A DNA stretch of 64,000 nt from Argentina anserina. Its lineage: Eukaryota > Streptophyta > Magnoliopsida > Rosales > Rosaceae. Positions 49,651 to 61,915 of this stretch are shown piece by piece. Every line of letters starts with the position of its first letter. The stretch's first letter is position 1. A program made the position numbers and the translations under genes. The notes beneath the pieces were generated by a model that worked only from the letters and a program-made list of their open reading frames with translations, was not told the DNA's origin and searched no databases. The stretch lies in the NCBI RefSeq assembly GCF_933775445.1, contig NC_065875.1, positions 1,550,001 through 1,614,000 of the forward strand, given 5' to 3'.

Positions 49651-51779
49651 CAGCATGTCCTCCATTGCCTCACTCTCCTCCAAACACCCAATCTGTCACG
49701 TGTTCTAACATTAACCGCCACCTGTGAGTCACCAAAATATAATGGGGGTCTCGGTAGAGACGTCAACATACCCCTTTGTCTAATTCACCCCTCCCTTGCG
49801 GTTATTAGACAATTCTCCCGTCATGAGCTTGCCCACCCACTATGCATGGTCAAGACTCTCAATATCTAACACGAGTCAAAATAAATATTTAACACATACC
49901 TACTACTTGCATCACACAGATCGGTTTCCAAGGAAATCGTACTTATATCCACAACAGTACCGTTATGATTTCACCTCAACCCATCACTAGAACCATGAAT
50001 CTACCATTCCTTCCAATCTACAAACAATCTCCGTTCATGATTATCTTTTACAATCATCAAAGGTTGTTGTGCATGTTACTCATCCAGCACCTCCTTTGTA
50101 ATGGTAACTCGATAAGGGTCTTAACTCACTGAGTCCACGACCACAACATAACCCTACCTTTGATTAAGAATTACTCTCGAACAGTTCACCAGGGATTTGA
50201 CTACTATTCTCACAAGCCAGTAGAGAATCACCGCCGTTATCACAAGAGCGACGCATCATGCATCCTGTCACCCTCACCAAAACTCACCGTCGAAAAAGAA
50301 GTTACAGCTATCTGCTTCAAGTCGCAGGACAGGTAAAGAAAATATTTATCTCCCGATAGTGGAACATGAAAATTAGATGGAATTACAGTGCAAAATAAAC
50401 ACAACCCCTTGGTTCATGCATACCTCAAATGTATGACCCATGGTCCCACACAACGCCCCAGTGGCATCATCCATAGTATTGATTTTTCCCACCGTCGTAA
50501 TACAATAAATTCAGTAAACAATTCAACAACTGAATCCTGATATTGGGTCCACCATCTCCTCCAGACTAACCCAAGATGATTGCTATACCACCACTCTAAA
50601 CAGTTGTTTCTTTACTTTCAATAAGAACCCTCATGGTCAACGCATTCGGCCGAAATAACTTCTCTGCAAGTAGTAATATAATTGATTACTCTTTATTGTA
50701 AAATGTATCCCTTGTTGAACACTTCAGTCAACTTTCCCTTATCCAAAAATAAACAATCTGATGCATAGAGGAAAAGAACCTCTAAGTCTCCAATACTAAC
50801 GCCACTTGCAGTTGAAAAGAAAATTTAGTCCTCAACCATTTCTTTACCAGTTAGAAGGTACTTGTCACGACCAATTCGTTAAAACCCCACTAAGCTAAGG
50901 TCATCTCACACCTTACCTTCAACAGAGTTACTTCACCGCCATTGCGTCTCATTTGGACCTGTGGCATTGTGAAGTTCCAATCCCCAACACCAAATTAATT
51001 AAATCCTGAATGGCCAGCGTTCTCATTTAAATGCTCATCTAGCAAATAATTAATTCATATCGCCACATTGAGATTTCTCCATCACCTTATATTTCTTGCT
51101 CAGCCAAGAACAATGCGTAACATCAATTGTCTATAGTCGAACCAAAACAAGTTTGGAATCTTACGTCGACAAAAAGTGAATCTCAATTCAATAATTGTAT
51201 TACCACTTTATGGACGTATCATACGCCCTACCACTCTGTTACCAATAGCGTTAGAGATGCTAGTCACGAAAATTTTCGTTAACCACCTCCAACCTATGGT
51301 CTACACATCTCTAGATTAGTTGCATAACTAAAATCTAGTCCTCAACATTTAAACACTGAACCTCCCTCAACATAGGGTCAACGTTCTCCATCGAGTCTCC
51401 TTGACAGTTCTCTGCCCTGATAGGAAACTATATACTTAAACCTGTTAGCATTCCAGTATCTGGATCGCTTGTCAAACTCAGAGAGTATTGTAGCCTCTCT
51501 AAACTGATTGCACCAGTCATTTAGTCTTGGAATTCATTTGTCCCATCCATACGGCGTCTTCGTTATAGGTGCTAGAACACAGTGTCTCCGGAACGTCTCA
51601 CTTTACTCAGACATCACAACGATCTGTGATAGTTACTTCAGATCCACATACTCAACATATGCTATGACTCAAGCTCTCATGGCATTATCCGACTCGAGTC
51701 AGAGATACGACACTCTGGTTTCCTGGGTCTACAAAAGAATCCACCATGTCAAAACAATCAATCACTGTGTACTGCGGCC
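49651..51779 (-). pseudogene. decayed pol interior
   Basis: Presumed remains of RT, RNase H and integrase. No frame longer than about 100 residues survives on the minus strand, and by eye I could not align individual motifs with confidence. Open frames on the plus strand here are shadows. Confidence 0.5.
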
Positions 51780-52010
51780 TCAACCAATCGATTCCTCGGA
51801 CCACATCATCACCGAGTTCTGCGGCCTCAACCAATCGATTCCTCAGATCACATCACAGTGTGGTCCGGAATCACTATCAAATAAGCAGAGAACTCTCTAC
51901 TTCCAATCATAAGAGGATAAGCCTTTCATTGTCTCTAATTTCGAGGAACACTCCAAAAGTGAAGTGACACATAAAGAGTTCCCATAAGCGTAGGAATCAA
52001 TCCTAACCCC
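51780..52010 (-). pseudogene. protease-region remnant
   Basis: Minus-strand reading gives [17 protein letters not shown], matching the protease C-terminal segment of the Tekay-like element, followed by stops. It directly follows gag sequence, so the zinc knuckles and the DTGA motif are deleted. Confidence 0.75.
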
Positions 52011-52349
52011 TCCACTGCCAACTATCAATAAATGAATGTGGCTATCATCGTCTTCTCTAAATCAGAGTACTCAATCATTACCAAGTAAGTCCCAATACTC
52101 TCGATCCAACGGTCCGCCACCATATGATCCAAGCGTCATGATATGACAGCACTAGCAGCTCACTCATGTCCTTGATCAACCTCAACACACGACTATCGTC
52201 TCTAACGATAGCAACAAGATCACTTGTCTTTCCAGTGGAGCAGCCTTCTCATAAAGGTTCTCCACATTGCGGACCCGGCCTGCAGCCCTGACTCGGCCTC
52301 GACCTCTCGTCCGTCCTCGGCCCTGTCCACGGCCATTTTCCAAATTCAT
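52011..52349 (-). pseudogene. gag N-terminal remnant
   Basis: Starts at ATG 52349 with the Arg/Gly-rich segment and RVRNVENLYE, as in the Tekay-like gag. It breaks down after about 50 residues and joins protease sequence, so most of gag is missing. Confidence 0.8.
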
Positions 52350-52619
52350 CTCCGTTCAACAATCAACACTCAGTCATACATGTGAAGTCTCGAATTCGAC
52401 AAAATAGATCCAACCAATATCAATCATGAAATTTCAGAAGAAGGTGAATCATTGGAATATTGTCACAATACTCTCTACAGGACCAAACCATAAGGTATGG
52501 CTCCTAACACTCTCGCGTACCCGACGACATATCAATACCGAGGAGCATGTGATGGGTGCCCGCCTGCAGTCGGATCATCGCTCCTGGATGGTATTGATAA
52601 TCGCCAAATACGCACTTAG

Positions 52620-52631
52620 GCTCTGATACCA
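52620..52631 (-). other. primer-binding site (initiator Met tRNA)
   Basis: Minus-strand tggtatcagagc, a perfect match to the usual plant initiator-Met tRNA site, two bases from the 5' LTR. Confidence 0.9.
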
Positions 52632-52633
52632 AC

Positions 52634-55601
52634 TGTAACGACCCCAAAATTTCGAGCTTAAAAACTCAAAATTCTAAAGTCGTTAAACACCAAACAATCT
52701 CAAATAAATAGAAATCATTAAAGCGTAACAGCGGATCACATCTGAGTTTAAAATATAACTCAGTCAAGCCGATTATTACAAACCCAAATGATAATTCAAC
52801 ATATAACAAATGGAATTGTATAATCCTCACAACCTCACAAATAAAATCACACCAAATCGCACACACAATCCACGCTGGAACCTCACCACGACTGGATGCG
52901 ATTGACTTCGAGTCTTCGGAGTCGTCACTCAATCACCACTACTCAGCACCTGCGGAAGTATCCCCTACACCATTGTAATTGGTGCACCGGGATTGCAACA
53001 CAAACCCGGTAAGCTTTACAGCTCGTATGAGTAAAATATTAAAATAACTCTCGTCTCATAAAAGACACAACTCCACATCAACACAGCATAATGAAAATCA
53101 TGAGAAAACGAGCAACCCATCTGGTTACTCTAATACTTTCACAAAATGGTAACTAATGAGCGCTGGTACACATCCGTTACCCCTCACTTAGTATACCGCT
53201 GATGTTGGGTAACCACCCGCCACCCAACATCCAAACAAGCTGAGTACCCATGATCAGATAACCACCCGTTACCTCCATGCAGTACTATGGCAGACAGACT
53301 AGAGCTCTAACTGTATCGTAACTTTCGCCCGGCCAAAGGCTAGGTTCCGACTTGCCTCACATGTACAATAATCTCACATCATATTGTACCACACATCACG
53401 TCCGAAGACAAATCACAATATTTCACATTTTCCGAGATAAAATCATGTACAATAATCACTCATCATATTGTACGTTTTAAAACTTTCACAATATATCATA
53501 ATAAAAATCATAACAGTATATTATATAGCAAACTATATATATTTGTATTTATTTACCATTTATACAATATATACATAGTCCACTATATCATATACATGTC
53601 ATATTTCATAAACACCTGAAAAATTACGTACGATAATCTCACATCATATCGTACCATTAAAATCACACATGCACAATTTTTCTGTCACCGAGATGACTAT
53701 TTTTAATGAATTAATAACAGTATGTAATTTAATGAACTATATATATATATGTATTTATTACCATTATACTATATATACGTAGTCCACTAAGTTATATACA
53801 TGTTGTAATTCATTAAATAAACACACTTGCAAAAATGTTGAATCACCACGAGGGTAGATTCGTAATTCAGTGAGATTTTACTCACCTTATCGACTCAAGC
53901 GTAAATCCTCAATTCCCGTTGATAATTCCTTTCCTCGATTTAACGATCACCTTAAAAGAATAAGAAAAGAATTTAGAATCGTTTCGTAAACCTTTAAATG
54001 CCAAAACAGTAATAAACAGTTACTGTTCAGCAATTTTGGTTTATACGAAGTTACTGTTCACGGTTCACTATTCACGGTTACTGTGCAATACTCAATTAAT
54101 ACGTATTTCTGTACGTATAAATACTATATACGTATTTCTGTACGTATAAATACTATATACGTATTTCTGTACGTATAAATATTAAATACGTATTTCTGTA
54201 CGTATAAATATTAAATACGTATTTCTGTACGTATAAATATTAATACGTATTTCTGTACGTATAAATATTAATACGTATTTCTGTACGTATAAATATTAAT
54301 ACGTATTTCTGTACGTATACGTACGATTTAAATGTAAATACAACTCAGTAAATAAAATTTACTAAATTACCCTTTTACAAATTACTTTTTACATTTACTG
54401 AAAGTAATTTATAATTACATTTACCGTAGGTAAAACTTAATTACATTTACCATACGTAAATAAAATTTACATTTACCGTTACACAGTAAATTACCAAAAT
54501 ACCCTTTCAGTCAAAACTAATTACACCACCTCACACGGCGGCGCGTGTGGCACACGCGCCACCTCCGGCCGGCCGCGCGTGGGGCCCACGCGCCGAGGCT
54601 AACCACGGAGCGTGTGACGCCACCGCCGTGCCTAAACTCTCCCCCTCCTCCCCCTCTTCCTTCCTACGGCCTTCAACCACCCCTAGGCTACCCCTAACAC
54701 CCTCACGCGCCGCCTAGAGGCGGCGGTATCTCCCACCCTCCTTCACTGCCGATCCTTCCCAAATTCGAATCCAAATTCTCCCAATCACCCCCAAATCACC
54801 ATACAAGCACACACAACTTCAAATCAACAATCATACCTAGCTCAAATGGAGATTTCGATTCGTCGGTGGTGACGTGAGGGAGGCCGACGCAGTCGATGCG
54901 AGTGGAGGTGAGGCCGTGTGGAGGCGAGGCCGTGTGGAGGTGAATCGGGGTTCAACCCTTATCGCGGAGGCTCCGGAGGCGAGTGGAGGATGGTGTCGGC
55001 GAAGGAGCTCGGGGAATGAGTGATGCTCTCGGCGGTGAGGTTGAGCGCTGCAAGCTCAGGGGTTGGAGAGGGGAGCGGCGTGGTGCTTCCCGGCTAGGCG
55101 GTGACAAGCACGTCTCCCTGTTGAAGGGAGATCGGAGGTGAGGCCGAAAGTGAGAGGGAGAGGGATCGGGGAGAAGGGGAGAGGAAGAGAGAGAGAGAGA
55201 GAGAGAGAGAATGCGGCGGAAAAGAAAAGGGTTTCCTGTTATGGAAACCCTAGTTACAAAAATTCCCTTTTTATACTAGTTTCCAAATCGGAAACTAACT
55301 TCCGACGCGAATAACTTTTACGTACGATGTCCGTTGCGAACGCGTCACATGTCCATGCACTCGTATCGACGAGCTCTACAACTTTCATGAAGAAAGTTTT
55401 CATCAACGATCGACGGAATAAAAGTCGATATATTTGTTACGGAAACGTAACGTTTTTTTTTTTTAAATTAAGCGTTCCGATAACGTTTTCGTTTTCGATT
55501 TCCCGATGTTACAAAATGGAACGAACACGATTTCATATTTTCGAAAACTTATAACTTTAGAAATAGTCGATTAACTCGACCCGAAAAATCGGGTTATTAC
55601 A
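52634..55601 (-). repeat. 5' LTR of the non-autonomous element
   Basis: 2968 bp, the longest LTR here. Carries the 34-bp GC-rich block (54561-54594) and the longest acgtataaatattaat-type array (54093-54325, about eight units of roughly 28 bp). A (GA)n run lies near 55187-55210. Confidence 0.92.
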
Positions 55602-55781
55602 CCAGTAGACCCAGGAATGTCAAGACGGCAGCAAGGTCGACTAGCCTGAATAATTCTCCCATAATAGGTCTTGAAACAAAACTCAAACCCTTTCCCTTGA
55701 TGTGCTCCTTCCATTTCTCAAAGTCCTCTACCACCTTCAACACCGAGAGGCCATGACCTGTGACCAATACAATCGACCCTT

Positions 55782-55839
55782 TGCTAAGCACTGCCCATCC
55801 ACTTTCGTTTTGCTAAGCACTGCCCATCCACTTTCGTTT
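55782..55839. repeat. 29-bp tandem duplication in the pseudogene exon
   Basis: Two perfect copies of a unit beginning tgctaagcactgcccatcc. The length is not a multiple of three, so it shifts the SEO frame. Confidence 0.9.
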
Positions 55840-58014
55840 TTGTAAGGAAGAAGCTTCTGAATTTCTTGACTGACAGAGTCAGCCTGCTTGTGGACTTTGG
55901 TTAAGAACAGGCTTTCTACAGCAGTCAAGAAGCGGCCTAGAATGCCATGGTTATCCTCCTTCGCTGCCTTTTCCGATGCATTCCAACTCGATGTGAATCT
56001 TAGCTTCCTTGATGACTGGATCGTTTGCAAGGGCAGTGGCTTTCTTTGTGAATTGCTGAATCCATTCGTTGTCTTTACCGCCATAGAAGAAGATGTACTT
56101 ATTTTCTTTGATCTGTTAAAGGATAACAAATTTCATTAATCGATCTCATTGCTCATAATAACAACGTACTTTGTCCTCAGCTAATGTGTCATTGTTTTAT
56201 TATTCAATAACGGTGTTTCAATAACCATATGCAAGAATGTATTAATAATGGAGATGACTCCTAGTTCATTAAAATGTAATATGTTGATGCAGTACGTAAT
56301 CAATGCACTGTGAGGTGAAAAGTAATATAGGCAATAAATAGTAAGTCGTGAGTATGTATATGCACTTTGATTAGTTGACAAGAATTACGTACCCAAGTTG
56401 TCACAGATGGGTGAACTCCTTCTACTACAGAGTGAACCCATTCTCTAGATTTTGTAAGTTCTTTTTCTGTTGTCTCCGTAAAAGGGAAGGCATTCACACC
56501 CCATACCCGAATCATGTGGAGGGCGTTAGAGTGTTCGACCTTTCCTTGTGGGTTCATCACCACCAGTGTAGGCTTACCCTTGAAGTTCCACTCCTGCTTG
56601 ATGAACTTGATGCCTGCTATAGGTCCAGAGTACTGAATTGTAAACCACGGCATCTTGTTCTTCAGGATATCAAACTTCTTTCTCAGCTCATCAGTCCATT
56701 GCTCCATTGGAACCCAGACAATCTTATACTGACTGTCTTTCTTTGTGAACTCGTGGACCGGCTTCAGAATCGAAATGTCATCATCCGTAATGTCTAGGCT
56801 GGAAATGAACAGAAGCAGATTCCTCCTCCTCAGGATGTCGATGTTAACCTGTTAAACCAATTGGCTTGGCATGATTAAACCTCAGTATGATAGTGACAAT
56901 TTGTAGAGAAGTAATATTATGACTAGAGACGATGTGCAAACCGTTTGTTTTGTGGAACAATCAAACAGTGGCCGGACATAATCCTTTGTAAAGATCAAAC
57001 CCTTAAACACTTCCATAATTTCAGTAGGTCTTCGGAACAGATTTTGAATAGTTTTGTGATTCTTTGCCTCTTCTGCAGTAAACAACATTAATAATGCTTT
57101 AGTTTTCATTTCAAAGAGTGTAAACATATAGAACGTAAACCTCAACTAATTAAAAAAAAAGGCTTTATTAAAAAAAAAAGAAAAGAAGGCAAACGTCCCA
57201 CCAATTTGTTTGTGGCAAACTATCAGCTGTATCTTGAGCTTGTTAAGGACATAGTGAATTTTTTGAGAATAGGGGGAAAGATCAAATTGTTAAGCTCGAG
57301 AATTGCTTGTCGAACTGGTCGATGCATTCAATCATTTGCAATGTGGCCTTGATCAGATTGTTAAGCTCGAGGATTGCTTGCCTGCGCTTGGGCAGCTCAG
57401 AAGGCTTGAGCAGAACAGGGACTCGTTTGAGGATCGCAACTGATTGGCAAGGTGGTTTGATTCTCGAAGCTAGGCGAGGAGCCAGAATTCACCAAATTCC
57501 ATAGCAAAAGCTGCTAGGGTCAGTGATGCCTTTGCTTCCCATGTATACTTCGACAGCTTGTTTAGTATTGCTAGTGTTGTCTTGTGGGCGGTTTTCTCAC
57601 CAGGAGGCATGCATTGCATCTGAAATTAGAGAAAGCTTCAATTATTATGGAAATTGTAACGAGAAATTTATAAAGTTATTGATTTTTGCTGGTTTATATA
57701 TGTATGGACCTCGCAAGAGATTCCCTTCAGCGTGCACAATGGTACACTGAAGCTGGCTTTGGGTGTCTTCTCCTCTATGTCTTCCACATGCACCTGGGTA
57801 CCCTGCAACCATAAGAAGGTAGCAGTCAGTACCAAAATAATAATAAAATGGCCATTCTACGTAGACATATATATTTATAATGTATGTAAACATAATAAAC
57901 TGAAATATTTATAGTATAATGTGGTTTACCTGGACAATTTTGTCAACAGTTTGGGTTGCGCGCTTAAGGATATTCTCAAGTGCATGGACATGTTGATGTT
58001 CAGATGCCTAGCAA

Positions 58015-58317
58015 ATGTTGTGTTTTATTCTGTTAAGCAGTCTACTTTGGTGATGTTGTACTGAAACTTTAAATAAATATTTACCTGAAATTAGTATTTC
58101 GTGAGTAAAACAACTAGCCTTTAATAGTTCATTATAAAAACATGATCTTGCGTCTCACATATACACTGAAAATCCACCACCTATCTTTTTATATAGACGA
58201 ATTTTCATCTATATACATACTTGACACTCTTTGGAGTTTGGAGTGGTGGAGCTAGCAAGCTAGTTTAGCTAGCTAGGTCGCATAGCACATGCATCCAAAC
58301 AAAAGGTTATGTGAGAT
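58015..58317. other. upstream of the SEO pseudogene
   Basis: Former promoter and leader of the minus-strand SEO pseudogene. No TATA box is assigned with confidence. Confidence 0.4.
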
Positions 58318-58325
58318 GGTAGTGA

Positions 58326-58893
58326 CAATGTTCTAAATATCGTTTTTGGTATCGTATCGGTCGAGAGGTAAAACGATATATCGGGGGATATATCGGTTTT
58401 ATCGGATTTGCTTATTTTCAATAAAATTTATAAAATTATACTTTAATATGTATCAAATAAACTAAAAAAACGGTACTAAGTAAACTAAAGAAAATAAATA
58501 CTTGATTTAATGACAATTAAAGTACACGAACGACATCTAATAATAAAAATAGGCATTTAAGAATGATTATTTAGACTTGAAATTCATCATATATATTTAA
58601 AATATATAAAGTAAAAATATATATGAAAAAATGAAAAAAAAATAAGTTTTTCAAACAAAAAAAAGAGGAAATAAATATTAAAAAATTAAACAAAAATTGA
58701 GAAAATAATAAAAAAATCAAAGTTTGACCGATATATCGGAGTTTGACCGATATTTGACCGATATATCGGGGTTTGACCGATATTTGACCGTTGACCGATA
58801 TAGTCAACCGATATGGCGATATCGTATCGTTTTCTAAATATCGCCGATATATCGCCGATATATCGGCCGATATATCCGATATTTAGAACACTG
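58326..58893. mobile_element. hAT-type MITE
   Basis: A 568-bp element with 17-bp terminal inverted repeats (cagtgttctaaatatcg at the right end read inward; the left end differs only at the third base). Flanked by perfect 8-bp duplications ggtagtga (58318-58325 and 58894-58901). The CA-G-TG-like terminus and 8-bp duplication are hAT hallmarks. Both ends are packed with cgatatatcgg motifs; the interior is A-rich with no transposase. Confidence 0.88.
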
Positions 58894-59846
58894 GGTAGTG
58901 AGTAGTACGTTTGTCCACACCTCTATAGCATATGGCATATGTGGAATGTCCTTAAAAGACTAATTTATATTTTTTCTTTCAGTAAATTTTTTTGTAGGAG
59001 GACATTGTTTTAGTTCTTTCTACGTTTATAAAAAAAAATTTAGATTTGAATTAGAGTATATACATGGGGTGACTTTTTTTAATTTCTCTAAATTCGATTC
59101 TCCTAGATTTGAGCCGAAACATTGTTTAGGTTTCGCAAAATTATCAACTCAGTGATGAACTTTGCGTAATGATTATAAATTAATGAAATTTAACTACGAG
59201 CATAGAAATTTTCTCAAATGTTCCGAGTTCAATTTAAGAAACCCGAATTGTTAAATGGCAATCTATATTCCATATATAAAGGTTAATATATTCCCATTAT
59301 GCACATCTGGAATGCTCGAAAAGCCTGAGCTCCCGACAATTATGATTGAACTTAATCTTATCTTCGTTCATTATACGTACTTTTGTTCTTCTCTTTTTGG
59401 AAAGAGGATCAAATTCCTCTATAGAGTTCATTAGAGTGTCCCAAAGACAGTAGACAAATAAAAATGGTTCGCTGTTGCTAATTATATTTAAGAAACGAGC
59501 ATCACGTTGAGCTCCTTCGATCTCGATTCATTTCTTCTGGTTCTGGCCCTTCCTTTTTTTGCCAGGCAAAGCTGAAATGAAAACCACAATCCCAGAACCA
59601 TGAAGAACGGTCCTGTACTTATCGTTTGCGATTGCTCTTTCTCCATGTAATTCAAACAACAAATTGTAACAACCACAAAGGGAATGTTAAACTAAGGTTC
59701 AACTTATATTGATAAATTGCCGATTTCTTAATTTTCTTTTGGACCTACGCAAATTTCTATTAAGATTTTTGAGTATATTAGATCAACCAAGCTATATGTA
59801 TAGTCTTGTAAGTTGTAACCCTTGATTCTCTATTATCAACAGAAGC

Positions 59847-59879
<33 letters not shown>

Positions 59880-60074
59880 TATCATCAATAAAATAAAACA
59901 TGATCACATAGATTCGTTGCTGTACTCCGATGTAGGGCAGCTACATGTGATTGATCCTGCTAAGTAATGATGTTTAGTGATCTCTCACCCACTATCACGT
60001 ACAATATTCTCTACAACTAGTAACTAGATAGGGGAGTGACTCAACCCGAGAGAATTCTGGTGCTGTTCAAATAA

Positions 60075-60535
60075 TTGTCTCCAACAATGAAACCCAAAAT
60101 GGGTATAGCTCAACCGCTCATATCCCCGCCCAAAATGGATGAGTCATAATACTGTGTTGCAGTGGACCCTATGCATTTAATTGCAGAATATAAGTTGGTT
60201 TTGCACTCTCGCATAAGACAAAAAAAAATAGCAATGAGGATACAAGGCGCACTGAAGTAATTTCCCACTGGCTCCGCAATTCTCTACCGTTGGTGAATAA
60301 TCATCTATTTTCAGAAAATAAATTTTTTGTTGCTTTTTAATTAAACAACCTATATATTTTATATGGTGTATAAATATAAGAAACTGTTAAGTTATAATGA
60401 TATAAAATATAAATTAATTAAAATATAAAATTAGGTATGGATTTAAGTAACTCTTGTTGGAGATAAACAACAAAGTGCCCAAAATAGGTTTGGGTGACCA
60501 AAATTTGAGTTTGGGTAGATTGATAGAGATGCCCT
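60075..60535. mobile_element. possible MITE with tctccaacaa-type ends
   Basis: Left part reads tctccaacaatgaaaccc then caaaatggg. The right part read inward gives gggcatctctatcaatc and later ccaaaatt. The inverted relationship is loose and no target duplication was found. Confidence 0.35.
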
Positions 60536-61274
60536 CATAACCCTTCATTAGAAAACTTCATCATACGTACAACACGTACTCTTTCCAACTCAGCTATATG
60601 AAAATCGTGTTGTGTACTGTTTAGGGTTTCACGTTCGTTCAATCAAGGCATCAGACTTATAATTTAGATAGGACTAACTTAATAATTAACATTCATACGA
60701 AGACACTTAATGATTAACATTTGTTGGAACGTTCGGTATAACGGGAAGATGATCATTTTTTCTTCTTGTTTTGGTCCACAATTTCTTGATTTTTAGCACG
60801 GGATGGTCCAGATTAGTGGAAAGGCTATATGGCTGTGTTTGATACCGCTGAGCTTATTCAATAAGTTAATTTATACTTATTTCTGAGAATAAGTAGCTAA
60901 GTGTTTGGTAAACTGACTTTTATAAGTAGTTTTTAGTAGCAGAAATAGTGACAGAACGTTTGGTAATCTCAAACTGGCTTATGCTTTTAATTTGTCAAAT
61001 GACCAATTTAGACATGTAATAATTTCAAATTGATCTTATTGAATTATAGTGTTTCATATGATTAATATTGGATAGATTTAAAATTTGTTCATTAAATGTA
61101 TTCCATTACAACTTGTTTATGATCATGTAACTACATAAATGTATTATTTCCTTACCATTTTTTCTCAACTCTCAAAACTTGAAAGACTATAATTTGAATA
61201 TATAATTACTTAGACATCTAACGATTAGTATTATCTTAAACTATATCCAACAGTTCCTATTTATTTCAAATATT

Positions 61275-61316
61275 AGAACCGAACTAAACCGTTTTTATAT
61301 AAAACGGTTCGGTTCT
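61275..61316. repeat. hairpin-forming inverted repeat
   Basis: agaaccgaactaaaccgttt, then a short AT loop, then aaacggttcggttct: arms of about 18 bp with one unpaired base. Related gaaccgaact words follow to about 61390. Confidence 0.75.
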
Positions 61317-61571
61317 AGTCATAACCTATATGTTTTTTCATAAGAACTGAACCGAACTGGTCTTAATTGGTTTGGTTCCAACGGTTCTTTCAGGAATTGA
61401 GACTGATTAACAGCCTTACATTTTTCAGCTTTTTAATTCCAAAATCATTTATGTTTTGCAAGGACAACTAACGAGAAGGCGTAGAATGTGAATTTACTCA
61501 AATCAACATTTTGAATAATTTTCAGGAAAGTTAAGAAATGAAAATTCAGGTTATTACAGAGATGTTGAAAT

Positions 61572-61915
61572 TGTTGAGAATATACATCTCACATTAGGAA
61601 TTAAGACCTAGCACGTGAGTTTATAAAGGTTTGAGCCAATCCATCCATTGTCAATTGGTTTTAGATGCGAACCCCATATCACTTTATCATGGTATCAGAG
61701 TAGGTTACTCACATCCACGTGTGAATCCAAAATGTCCATATTGATTCCACGTCACTCAAAATATTGTCCACGTGTATAACTTGAAAATTCGCCATACATG
61801 CGGGAACGTGTTGAGAATATACATCGTATATTAGGAACTGAGACCTCGCATGTGAGATTATAAAGATTTGAGTCTATCTATCTATTACAAATTAATTTTG
61901 AATGTAATGAGAAGT
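61572..61915 (+). mobile_element. TRIM-type miniature LTR retrotransposon
   Basis: Two short direct repeats starting tgttgagaatatacatc: LTR 1 at 61572-61689 (118 bp) and a diverged, 3'-damaged LTR 2 from 61809. Right after LTR 1 is tggtatcagag (61690-61700), the initiator-Met tRNA primer site. The internal region is only about 120 bp and has no coding capacity. This matches terminal-repeat retrotransposons in miniature. The right border is approximate. Confidence 0.8.

Larger units (their letters stand above)
46016..55601 (-). mobile_element. non-autonomous Ty3/Gypsy element with decayed interior
   Basis: A 9.6-kb element with LTRs 46016-48897 (3') and 52634-55601 (5'), flanked by the perfect 5-bp duplication ccagt (46011-46015, 55602-55606). 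The LTRs are nearly identical apart from repeat-length changes and one 34-bp indel, so insertion was recent. The 3.7-kb interior is about 1 kb shorter than that of the Tekay-like element and full of stops and deletions, yet has an intact primer-binding site and polypurine tract. It must have been moved by proteins of another element, or its interior was replaced by recombination. Confidence 0.92.
45908..58014 (-). pseudogene. SEO pseudogene split by a retrotransposon
   Basis: Seven-exon SEO gene, now dead. Exon 1 remnant 58014-57930: the start codon is TTG and the middle is deleted, but the end (RATQTVDKIVQ) survives. Exon 2 (about 57805-57729) is intact. Exon 3 (from about 57619) has an in-frame TAG at 57472-57470 where the live gene has Glu, then a 1-base deletion. 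A deletion fuses exon 3 to exon 4 near 57290, removing the intron. Exon 5 lies at about 57075-56950. Exon 6, 56848-56393, is near normal. Exon 7 starts at 56112, carries a 29-bp tandem duplication at 55782-55839, is cut by the element at 55601-46016 (target duplication ccagt), and resumes at 46010 to the stop at 45910-45908. It is inverted relative to the live gene at 29.3 kb. Confidence 0.9.
58902..61571. other. intergenic with small repeats
   Basis: No gene recognised. It holds a (TA)n run near 59850-59880, a possible MITE and a hairpin, both listed separately, and near 60830-60990 a stretch with tgtttgataccgct and repeated gtttggta motifs that looks like another hAT-type end. Confidence 0.45.

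Noticed and set aside
51508..51967. Plus-strand frames of 134 and 73 residues inside the non-autonomous element
   Set aside because: They lie antisense to the decayed gag-pol interior and resemble nothing; shadows.
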